From positions 1 through 54,099 of the IMG/VR virus record IMGVR_UViG_3300025102_000038: a DNA stretch of 54,099 nt, one strand, 5' to 3'. Each line of letters starts with the position of its first letter. The first letter of the stretch is position 1. This DNA comes from a virus. The notes beneath the pieces were generated by a model. It had not been told where the DNA came from and made no database searches. It saw nothing but the letters and a program-made list of their open reading frames with translations. A program made the position numbers and the translations under genes. Positions 9,301 through 15,692 of the stretch are shown piece after piece.

Positions 9301-10331
9301 CAAAAGAAGCTTTCTTTGAAACATTCCCTCTAAGAGAAGCTCTTGAAACATTTGCAGGTTCTAATTTTAGAACTGGTGTAGCAGGTAATTTTGTAGATGA
9401 GTTTGCAAAACTACTTACAGAACAAGATGTAACACAGGGAGAAAGACTTACTGATGCAGGTGTGGCTGCTTTTTCAGAATACCTTGCATCTTGGGCAGTG
9501 CCTATGAACCAAGTTATAGATGCACAAAGAGCTTTAGAAGCTAGAGGTACAGTCTATAAAGAGACTTCTAAAGATCCTGAAATTTTAAATTTGGGTAGCA
9601 CTGCTTTAGAAGCATTTACAAAACCTTTTAGAAGACTAGACCCAACAGGTATATTAGTTAATGAAGAAGAGTTACCTGTAAAAGAAGATATATTCCAAGA
9701 GACAAAAGAACGTAAAGGATCTTTATACAAAGTTCTTACTGGTATAAATATGTATAGTGAAGAAAGTGATGTAGGTAAAAAACTTATATCTTTGGGTCTG
9801 ACCAAGTGGGATCTACAAAGTAAATCAAAGATACCTACAATAAAAAATTATGAGAACAAAATTATAAGAGAAAACTTAGATAAGGTACTGGCAGTAGCAG
9901 AAAGATATGCTGACATTGCAGGTAGAGAGTATGAAAGCAGAAGGGATGAGTTGTCCTCAGGATTCTTTGGGGGTATCAGCAAAAAGAAATTTGTAAACAT
10001 GCGAATAAAAGATCAAGTAATAAAGCAAGTAGATAGCCTAAGAGGAGATCCTAGAAATCTGTCTGTTATTGATGACAAGAGTAAAAGAATAGACTTGTTT
10101 TTACAGAGAGAGTATAGAAGGCTACCTACAAATGTAAAAACACAAGCCTATTATAAATTTAAAGGAAGGTATGACAGATTTCCGTTTGCCTTTACTAAAG
10201 ACTACTTTAGATCTCGATATCAAAACTATGATACATACACACAGGAGCAGAAGGATAGGGTGAAAGCTAGAGAAAAACAAAGAGATTTAAATAACCTAAC
10301 TGCCATTGGTAAATACATAGCAGGTCAATAA
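6321..10331 (+). CDS. Large internal virion / DNA-ejection protein candidate
   Basis: 1336 residues, the last gene of this rightward block. The N-terminus carries a duplicated unit: EEDFKMDYNIGG at about 3-14 and DEDFKMDYNMGA at about 32-43, inside a strongly acidic, probably disordered tail. From about 90 on it is mainly alpha-helical with long charged helices (310-480) and amphipathic segments near 860-910. No transglycosylase, protease or polymerase motif was found by eye. Size and position match the largest ejection protein of podoviruses (T7 gp16 is 1318 residues), but the similarity is of context only. Its stop overlaps the convergent gene by 7 nt. Confidence 0.55.
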   Translation: MDEEDFKMDYNIGGLDTKEQTDTNTNVVDDDDEDFKMDYNMGADEEAPSNQNSSHIKDTSQNSTNEHLTDNDQVPNVEVDVDKNRSLLDLGVDGVKYTAKYAPPDMANFATSPREWSSIPKGMTAAASNIMEFLGDLDQASYKLFGVWTWGGDGDNKWEFTDVLPQWVAPWRTEELKKYYKEENKRGHTFHALANAFDKSQEVFPEEYETGTAGFTFEASRFLTGLKGIEKTFKITKANKFFSKDRFKNMLSGEALTGYIIFGKDDEGLGDMLKLAGLNIPEALTQSGWDDTNDEVWVRRALGAVEGIFTGALLDSELYKGIGSVVKLVKGKEKAIKEKVKTGTISDETNKEIDDAMEEIESIDVEKGVEQAKTWKLKDDTVSQARKRIEKAQNATANRTNMQRMNNEQVVNKNVGYYNNLVREFEENLSINKNNGLKRGDDGFFTISNMENNKLVIDKDKITRLRKQILTAKEEKQKYSLSGQIAARSTIEGYEMGEGSIDYILDPDQIGNITADELDALSTRVLDTENIEALTTVAVELKNAYPNKWKNNQSVMENIFRLSTMNELTIAKDHPLWQALDKAGMSFEDFVTAHLGSASEAGRTLQKYSTLSKRLKPKTQKQRQDNMIKRQGWFGTYFRRVENIRRGLLVSQIATAARNLESGLIRSPVESLNNIIEVGLQDIAQGKFFANNRVFQRTTWQDSFANLRYIYSDRELAKGFTDILLNQPELQKFNNQMFNTINEIQVSTGRGSGTATDKVLSKMEDFTLALNAPNRWQDFLLRRATFLGEARRLFRQKMGVDLIEELENGRLKDLLRDAKDLNKTLDQEDGGVSAIELFAEATERALDLTYSSAPEVPLNKSIASFIVNNNLTVFVPFPRFMFKSMELMAENSAGALIVPIRRMIPESLGGQKGGLTQRDYRMISRNLTGGSAIMAATYLQTQKEEGEDYKLLKLDDGTMIDTTPLFPLRQFMFLGKIGREFWRATYDVGEGAAAKEAFFETFPLREALETFAGSNFRTGVAGNFVDEFAKLLTEQDVTQGERLTDAGVAAFSEYLASWAVPMNQVIDAQRALEARGTVYKETSKDPEILNLGSTALEAFTKPFRRLDPTGILVNEEELPVKEDIFQETKERKGSLYKVLTGINMYSEESDVGKKLISLGLTKWDLQSKSKIPTIKNYENKIIRENLDKVLAVAERYADIAGREYESRRDELSSGFFGGISKKKFVNMRIKDQVIKQVDSLRGDPRNLSVIDDKSKRIDLFLQREYRRLPTNVKTQAYYKFKGRYDRFPFAFTKDYFRSRYQNYDTYTQEQKDRVKAREKQRDLNNLTAIGKYIAGQ

Positions 10332-10480
10332 CGCTTCTTCATCTTCTCCATGTGATCATGCACTTGAGCCAGTAACTTCTTTAGCTCGTTGCAAACCTGC
10401 GTAAGAACCTTAATAGTATCATGGTCTTTGTTGATTTCTTTTCTGTCCATGAAAGCTTTTGCTTCTTTTTCTAATTCCAT
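10325..10480 (-). CDS. Small charged coiled-coil protein, 51 aa
   Basis: The longer frame runs upstream to 10594, but the ATG at 10480 has AGAGGTAG just before it and begins MELEKEAKAFMDRKEINKD, so this start is chosen. The protein is a single charged helix ending MEKMKKRY. It overlaps the C-terminal third of the Rmf-like gene in another frame and its stop overlaps the convergent virion gene. Last gene of the leftward operon; function unknown. Confidence 0.5.
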   Translation of the reverse strand: MELEKEAKAFMDRKEINKDHDTIKVLTQVCNELKKLLAQVHDHMEKMKKRY

Positions 10481-10673
10481 CTCTACCTCTATGTATATTA
10501 TCGTAATAGGCTGTGTTAAAGCCACGTTCCCACTCTCTATGTAGCATAGTGTCGGAACTATAGGGGTTGCGAATCTTTCCATAAACAAATGCATCGTAAC
10601 CTTTCATCCACTGTATCTTCAGTGGTGCATCATGTTTACCCAAACCTCTCTCTTTTCTAGATAAGTGTCTCAT
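10419..10673 (-). CDS. Ribosome modulation factor-like (Rmf/CrpP-type) protein
   Basis: 84 residues. Positions 24-58 read GYDAFVYGKIRNPYSSDTM then REWERGFNTAYYDN, matching the spacing of the RMF family: E. coli RMF has GYQAGIAGR, then CPY, then QWLGGWREA. Family members dimerise ribosomes into inactive 100S particles; some phage and plasmid relatives have been linked to other roles. AGGAG lies in the 3' end of the RNR gene 7 nt before the ATG. The basic tails on both sides are extensions relative to the 55-residue E. coli protein. What the phage does with it (host translation control, ribosome storage) is inference. Confidence 0.6.
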   Translation of the reverse strand: MRHLSRKERGLGKHDAPLKIQWMKGYDAFVYGKIRNPYSSDTMLHREWERGFNTAYYDNIHRGRDGIRKRSKSFHGQKRNQQRP

Positions 10674-10674
10674 A

Positions 10675-12561
10675 TTAAGCTCCTATGTCCACTATCTCAC
10701 AACTGTCACCTGAACAGGCAAAAGTCTGAGAAGAGTTAGTGTTATCCTCTTTCTCGTAATCCGTAAATTTATTCCAATCAATATGACTGAACTTACTGCT
10801 AAAATCATTGTATACAGCTTCTGTACAGTCCTGATATGGTGCTTGCTGATAAGTATGATCGGAGTGTGGTAAGAAAGAAACACCTGACATCTCGTCAAAG
10901 TGTTTGAATACAAACGCACCCACATCCATCCACTCTTCATCACGCACTGATACAGTCACAGAGGGTTTATGCTCACACCAATGTCGCTGATAGAGAAGCC
11001 ACATCTCTAGCTGTTGGATAGCTGTCATGTCATTTCTGACTACAGACTTCTTTGGTGACTTCATTGGGAAGCTGAATACTGTCTGTGTATCAGGCTTCAT
11101 GAAGTCAGCTTCACTTGGTATGCCACTATCTTTCATGAAGTTAGTAAGAGGATCTTTATTATCACCCCTAACGGTACGAATATAATAATCGCTATGACGA
11201 GGGTGGATACCACTGCTTGAGTCCACAAGCTGTGATACTGTGCCACTGGGTTTGACACAGGTGATTGCTGTGCTTTGTGGGATTCCAAAGATGGCTGACC
11301 ATTCTTTGTTTGTTTCAACGGCAATTTCCCTGAGTGATGTAAGTGTCTTTTCAAGTCCATGTTTCTTTCCATTCGTTAATTCATTATCCATAATACCTGT
11401 AAGGCTGACCCCTAGAAGTCTCTCCTCTTCAGTATTCTTCTGCCATATCTTTCGCAAGTATGGGAACTTAGTGAGTGTAGCCTGTGCTGTGCCAAGTATA
11501 GTAGCAAGCATAACCTTCTTCTTCAAATCTTCAAACTTATCTTTCTCTCGTATTACAACCTCTGTAAGATTGCAGAACTGGTAGGGTCTAAGTATGATTT
11601 CACTGCAAGGATTACAACCAAACTCATGATCGGCATCTCTCCTGCCAAACTTCTTTGCTTGTTCCTTTGCAGATATTCTATTAAATATACCACGCTCTCC
11701 TGACTTAGACTCTACAAGAGATGTCCACTCACGTAGGAATGTTTCTCCGTCAGGCTTGTCGGTATACACAACAGAGTTATTGGACAGAGCCATCTGTGGT
11801 GCAGTCTCCCACCACTTGCCTGACTTGGCATGTCTCATGCGTTGGTCTGAGAGGTTAGATAAACTAATCATGGCAGATCTACGTACACCACCAGACACAA
11901 CAACTTCCCCAACCTTACACATTAGATTATGGCAGTCGTAGCTTGACAGCTTCTTGCCTTCATTCTGTCTGAACAAAGCTACAGTAAAATTAAACAGATC
12001 AATGAGAGGGGCAGGTCCACTGGCTCTACCACCGAACACTTTGAGTCTAGCACCTGCAGGTCTTACCTTTGACATGTCCCATACAGGAACTTCCCCCATA
12101 TACAGGTGTCCTATCAGCTTACGTAATGCTCTTGCCCATCCTTCTTTACTATCTTGTACCTGTATGCATGTGTCCACATGATCTAACTTCTGTGGTATCT
12201 CTGGTAGCTGAGACACATACTGTCTTTCAACAGAGAACCCCACACCTGTACCACACAATAATATATACATAGCTTCATCAAAAGCTTTTGGGTCATCAAC
12301 AGGCAGATAGCTACAGTTATATCCTGCTGTGTTATCTCTCTCAAGTGCAGGACCTGCAGTCATCAAAGCTCTCATAGAGGGCATAACATCTAAATTCTTT
12401 ATAGCAGAAAAGATCTGCTGTTTAGGTAGATGTCCCTTGACTTTATCAGTGATATAATCCACATACCTTTGCACAGTCTCTTCCCATGTTTCTCTTCTGT
12501 TTTCTTCATCAATCCATCTAGCGTATCTAGATATTGCAATAAATTTTTGATAATCATTCAT
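10675..12561 (-). CDS. nrdJ: Adenosylcobalamin-dependent ribonucleotide reductase, class II monomeric
   Basis: 628 residues reducing ribonucleotides (triphosphates in the Lactobacillus-type enzymes) to deoxyribonucleotides with B12. Active-site residues can be placed against the L. leichmannii enzyme: C83 (AGYNCSY, partner C119), N317/C319/E321 in FGCNPCSEI (N406/thiyl C408/E410) and C330 in QFCNL, 11 residues on, exactly as C419. The C-terminal redox pair is in ACSGDSCE (spacing as C731/C736). GGVRRSAMI lies near 224-232. Somewhat shorter than the roughly 739-residue bacterial enzyme. Supplies dNTPs for phage replication in B12-using marine hosts. Downstream the Rmf-like gene's ribosome site lies in its 3' end. 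Confidence 0.93.
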   Translation of the reverse strand: MNDYQKFIAISRYARWIDEENRRETWEETVQRYVDYITDKVKGHLPKQQIFSAIKNLDVMPSMRALMTAGPALERDNTAGYNCSYLPVDDPKAFDEAMYILLCGTGVGFSVERQYVSQLPEIPQKLDHVDTCIQVQDSKEGWARALRKLIGHLYMGEVPVWDMSKVRPAGARLKVFGGRASGPAPLIDLFNFTVALFRQNEGKKLSSYDCHNLMCKVGEVVVSGGVRRSAMISLSNLSDQRMRHAKSGKWWETAPQMALSNNSVVYTDKPDGETFLREWTSLVESKSGERGIFNRISAKEQAKKFGRRDADHEFGCNPCSEIILRPYQFCNLTEVVIREKDKFEDLKKKVMLATILGTAQATLTKFPYLRKIWQKNTEEERLLGVSLTGIMDNELTNGKKHGLEKTLTSLREIAVETNKEWSAIFGIPQSTAITCVKPSGTVSQLVDSSSGIHPRHSDYYIRTVRGDNKDPLTNFMKDSGIPSEADFMKPDTQTVFSFPMKSPKKSVVRNDMTAIQQLEMWLLYQRHWCEHKPSVTVSVRDEEWMDVGAFVFKHFDEMSGVSFLPHSDHTYQQAPYQDCTEAVYNDFSSKFSHIDWNKFTDYEKEDNTNSSQTFACSGDSCEIVDIGA

Positions 12562-12562
12562 G

Positions 12563-12724
12563 TCAGTTCTCCATAGTTATTTTACAGTGTTTTATTTTCA
12601 ACCCATCAATATCGTAGATATACTCTTCTATTGCTTGTTGTAGTTCCTTAGTCACATCTCCATCAGCAGGTACAGGGTATTCTTCCTGATCAAGATCTAG
12701 GGTGAGGTATACTTTAACAACCAT
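12563..12724 (-). CDS. Small hypothetical protein, 53 aa
   Basis: Short ORF between the DUF3310 gene and RNR. It starts inside the end of the upstream gene (11-nt overlap) and stops 1 nt before the RNR start, so it fits the operon exactly. It reads MVVKVYLTLDLDQEEYPVPADG, then a helix (VTKELQQAIEEYIYDI) and a strand (GLKIKHCKIT), a small alpha/beta layout. No family recognised. Confidence 0.6.
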   Translation of the reverse strand: MVVKVYLTLDLDQEEYPVPADGDVTKELQQAIEEYIYDIDGLKIKHCKITMEN

Positions 12725-13013
12725 CACTAAAGTCACTCAGTCCCTCAAGCAAATCAAGTTGCCCTGAACCTTCTTTCTTCTTTATCTCAAGAAGTCTACT
12801 GAGATACCACTGTGCTTTCTCAAGATCTTGAACACCATCCTTATATCGGTATCTCCAAAGGTATTTAATAATATTACCCTGCAAATAATATTCATATCCT
12901 TCTCCTGTAGCTGACTGGATAGCTTCAATACACTCAACACCATACTTGTTGTAATGTGGTGGACTGTTTACCATATCTTTATCCTTACAATTATTCATTT
13001 CCCATTTTGCCAT
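12714..13013 (-). CDS. DUF3310-type small protein
   Basis: 99 residues. The segment VNSPPHYNKYGVECIEAIQ followed by YYLQGNIIKYLWRYRYKDGVQDLEKAQWYL is the classic DUF3310 signature (SaV-like, sometimes labelled nucleotide kinase without proof). Such genes are common beside DNA metabolism genes of tailed phages. An ATG 15 nt further upstream exists, but the ATG at 13013 has GGAG 9 nt before it and lies 1 nt after the preceding stop, so it is chosen. The helical YLWRY region likely forms the core; the function is unknown. Confidence 0.8.
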   Translation of the reverse strand: MAKWEMNNCKDKDMVNSPPHYNKYGVECIEAIQSATGEGYEYYLQGNIIKYLWRYRYKDGVQDLEKAQWYLSRLLEIKKKEGSGQLDLLEGLSDFSDGC

Positions 13014-13014
13014 A

Positions 13015-13410
13015 TCATGCACTCCCATTATATTTACGGACCATTGATCTAAAGTCTACCTTAATAACGTTGTCATGTCTAGACATAATTGGTACAGGGA
13101 CATAAGGTTTATCACTCAAAGAGCTTTGTCTTTTTCTTTGCTCTTCATGTATCTCATCTTCTACTATTTTAAATACACGCTTAGAAAAATCTACGTCACT
13201 TCTAACCAGATCAATACCTACGAGACACATACGAGCAAAGAACATTAGCTCATTGTAATCATCATCGGACAATGGATTAGCAGGAGAATCTATTACAGAT
13301 AAATGCACATCTCCTGTCCAGTTGCCGTTGGAATCAAGGCTTGGTTGCATCCGTATGATTACGTCTTGGTCCTTTATGTTCATATGTAAATCTTTAAAAT
13401 CATTTGTCAT
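13015..13410 (-). CDS. Hypothetical protein, 131 aa
   Basis: Soluble alpha/beta-looking protein with an N-terminal region rich in strand-forming residues (DQDVIIRMQPSLDSNGNWTG, DVHLSVIDS), a helix (DDDYNELMFFARMCLVGIDL) and a charged C-terminus. Starts within the end of the endonuclease I gene (11-nt overlap). I recognise no family; similar short proteins appear next to DUF3310 in marine phages. Probably part of the DNA-metabolism operon. Confidence 0.6.
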   Translation of the reverse strand: MTNDFKDLHMNIKDQDVIIRMQPSLDSNGNWTGDVHLSVIDSPANPLSDDDYNELMFFARMCLVGIDLVRSDVDFSKRVFKIVEDEIHEEQRKRQSSLSDKPYVPVPIMSRHDNVIKVDFRSMVRKYNGSA

Positions 13411-13870
13411 TAGTATAACTCCTTATAAATTTTGTACCAGAGAATTTTATTAACTCTGGGTGGTTGTTTTTTCCTTTCTCCTTTAGCCATGCTTCGGGAA
13501 TAATTCTGTCACTAAATAGAAATTTATTCTTGTCACACCACATAGCATATGAAGTCTTAGATCCTTTCTGTATCTTCCGTCTACTGCTTGTAAAAACAAA
13601 TCGTATGTCTAAACTAGGATGTTGCTTTTGTATACACACATGTTTGTATCTATCTGCAGGTGTAAATAATCCTTTCGTTTCTATTATAATACCATTAGGT
13701 AGTAAGAAATCAGGGGTGTATGTTCTATAGGCTAAGTCTTCCCACTCTATCTTGATACCCTCATAAATATATTTTATATTAAGAGAATCAAGAAAAGTAG
13801 AAAGACCTACCTCTAGACCACTACGATAGCCTAATCTTCGTGCTAGATTATATTTTCTACCACCGTACAC
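13400..13870 (-). CDS. T7 endonuclease I-like Holliday junction resolvase
   Basis: 156 residues from a GTG start. It aligns closely with T7 gp3: RSGLE with E20, YTPDFLLPNG with D54, IIETKGL with E64 and K66 (T7 E20, D55, E65, K67), then DRYKHVCIQKQHPSLDIRFVF and KGSKTSY. These are the metal-binding residues of a dimeric PD-(D/E)xK resolvase that cuts branched DNA during replication and packaging. The GTG overlaps the upstream TAG as TAGTG, and only this start puts the first catalytic Glu at position 20 as in T7. A longer frame to 13969 would double-code with the nuclease upstream. Confidence 0.9.
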   Translation of the reverse strand: MYGGRKYNLARRLGYRSGLEVGLSTFLDSLNIKYIYEGIKIEWEDLAYRTYTPDFLLPNGIIIETKGLFTPADRYKHVCIQKQHPSLDIRFVFTSSRRKIQKGSKTSYAMWCDKNKFLFSDRIIPEAWLKEKGKNNHPELIKFSGTKFIRSYTNDK

Positions 13871-14733
13871 TATGCTATTTTCTCCTTTGCTATCTCTATA
13901 TAGGAAACGATCTTCGGTTCTTTTGCCTGAGACATAATAGATGGTAGCTCCTGCAGATCTTTCCAACAAGAATATTTATATCTACAGAATGAGCATGTAG
14001 ATCCTAAGATCTTATTACCTGTTGGCTTACCTCTGAACGTTTCTTCTACTGGTTCAAAACATCTTTTAAACTCGTTACTCTCTATTACATCTAAATTATT
14101 AGATAGTTTATCTACCTCTTTTGTCAAATCTAAACCATCGGCAGGTACATATTTAAAGCTACCATTTGCTTTATTTATCACCCACCACCCACCTGCTCTT
14201 TTGTTAAGAGCTTGTGCATACCCTGCCAACTGTCCCACGTAACCAAATGGATCTTCCTTGGCAAGAGTATCAAATGATTCAAACTTATTTCTATATGACC
14301 AATCAGATGCAGATTTAATATCGTCAACAGCATCGTCTATAACTATGTCATATGTGCCTTCTACCTTAGAATCAATAGCTAATTCCATAGATACTTTCTT
14401 AGAATCCTCATAAGCAACACCTGCCTGTCTGAGCAAACCCTTAAACACAGACTCAACTATGTCCCCCAACATCATGTTCATAACAAAGTTATTGGGAAGA
14501 GGTAAAGCTTTTTCAGGTTGGTTCTTCTCAAACCATAGCTGACAGGTAGGTCTGCCTACGTTAGACATCCTAATCCTGAACTCTTTCCTGCTATTCTTAG
14601 AGCCAAACTGACGGTGTAAGGCTTCCTTTATGTCTTTGCATATCTTATTGATATTCTTGCTAGACATAATGGCTTCACCGTCAGTGGCTTTCTCCAAGAA
14701 TCGGTGCAGTTGTAGTTCTGCCCTATGCTTCAT
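13870..14733 (-). CDS. RecB/Cas4-like nuclease with four-cysteine (Fe-S type) signature
   Basis: 287 residues. The nuclease core shows GTYDIVI (D129), DDIKSAS (D138-x-K140) and GQLAGY (Q168...Y172), the order of RecB/Cas4-family PD-(D/E)xK exonucleases. C64 (RPTCQLW) together with C247, C250 and C256 (CSFCRYKYSC) gives the one-plus-three cysteine pattern that binds a 4Fe-4S cluster in Cas4 and AddB. The ATG at 14733 follows GAAGG and the upstream stop; an ATG at 14757 would overlap more. Sits between a candidate ssDNA-binding protein and the resolvase, so a role in recombination or end processing is likely. Confidence 0.8.
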   Translation of the reverse strand: MKHRAELQLHRFLEKATDGEAIMSSKNINKICKDIKEALHRQFGSKNSRKEFRIRMSNVGRPTCQLWFEKNQPEKALPLPNNFVMNMMLGDIVESVFKGLLRQAGVAYEDSKKVSMELAIDSKVEGTYDIVIDDAVDDIKSASDWSYRNKFESFDTLAKEDPFGYVGQLAGYAQALNKRAGGWWVINKANGSFKYVPADGLDLTKEVDKLSNNLDVIESNEFKRCFEPVEETFRGKPTGNKILGSTCSFCRYKYSCWKDLQELPSIMSQAKEPKIVSYIEIAKEKIA

Positions 14734-14734
14734 G

Positions 14735-15649
14735 CTACTGCACCTTCTCGCTGTCACTGGTTATATCAATAAAATTTTCAACAACAGCAGCATCCACTTC
14801 CTCGTGGGTATGTACATTCTCATCCCAAAGGTTGATTATGTACTGGTTGTAGTTTGTAACCCACGCTAGAAGGTTGGCGAATAGCTCTTGATCCTTGTCA
14901 GATGTTTCAATCTTACTGGTCAAGTCTAGCCTTGTGCTAGGAACATAGTAGCTGTTACCATTTGGCAACTTTCGTTCCTCTGATGAAGCAAACATGAGAT
15001 GATTTAAAGGATACCGTTTCATCTTGCCAAGCTTATCAAACACAGTACCCACTGTCTTGAAAGCTTCCTTGTTGTCAATCTCCCATATGAAAGGGACATG
15101 ACCTAGATCAGCATCAGTAACTGACCCACCTTCAACTCTCATGGCACGATCAAACTTAGCCAAACCAAACACTACACGCACACGCTTGATCTGTCTAATT
15201 AGATCTTTCTGCTTGTCAGGCAAGGCATCAAAATCCTTGACATAACCTGCAGGTTTACCACAGTTGTGACCACCATCGTTATCCTTGAGATCAATGTTAA
15301 GATTATCAGCCATGATAGTCTTGACATATCTGTTGGGTGTATCGTCATTACCCTTGATAAATCTCTTATACATAAAGCGTTGCATAAAAGGTCTGATCTC
15401 AATATCAGACTGGTAGTAGGTGGCATCATCAGGCACATCCAACTTGTAAGAACCACTAGGAACTTGCTCAACGTTTACTGACTTACCATTTATTTCTGTC
15501 GATCCCATGATAGGTGTGTGGTTCAACCGTAGCCTAGCTAACTGATTAGCAGACTTCTTCTCCACATCGGTGGATGCAGTTACAGTTGAAAGACCCATAG
15601 CTTTCGCCATCTCATCAAAGTTATTATTTATAGATACTACTTCATTCAT
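14735..15649 (-). CDS. Candidate single-stranded DNA-binding protein
   Basis: 304 residues; TAAGGAG precedes the ATG. The order PolA, this gene, exonuclease, endonuclease I is where T7-like phages place gp2.5. The body has many beta-forming stretches and aromatic/basic patches (FMQRFMYKRFIKG, VRVVFGLAKF, GYVKDFDALP) and the C-terminus is acidic (HTHEEVDAAVVENFIDITSDSEK). An acidic tail is typical of phage SSBs, but no OB-fold signature can be proven by eye. The alternative is an unrelated conserved replication accessory protein. A structure prediction showing an OB fold would settle it. Confidence 0.4.
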   Translation of the reverse strand: MNEVVSINNNFDEMAKAMGLSTVTASTDVEKKSANQLARLRLNHTPIMGSTEINGKSVNVEQVPSGSYKLDVPDDATYYQSDIEIRPFMQRFMYKRFIKGNDDTPNRYVKTIMADNLNIDLKDNDGGHNCGKPAGYVKDFDALPDKQKDLIRQIKRVRVVFGLAKFDRAMRVEGGSVTDADLGHVPFIWEIDNKEAFKTVGTVFDKLGKMKRYPLNHLMFASSEERKLPNGNSYYVPSTRLDLTSKIETSDKDQELFANLLAWVTNYNQYIINLWDENVHTHEEVDAAVVENFIDITSDSEKVQ

Positions 15650-15692
15650 ATATATTCTCCTTATAATTTAAAAAAGTGTTATAGTTATACCA

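Noticed and set aside
6321-10331. Virion RNA polymerase
   Set aside because: Size would allow it, but no T7-like or N4-like polymerase motifs (catalytic Asp and Lys/Tyr blocks) were seen, and host-type promoters are present.
13870-13969. Longer N-terminus for endonuclease I
   Set aside because: The added 33 codons double-code with the nuclease gene; the GTG at 13870 gives the T7-like position of the first catalytic Glu and a TAGTG coupling.
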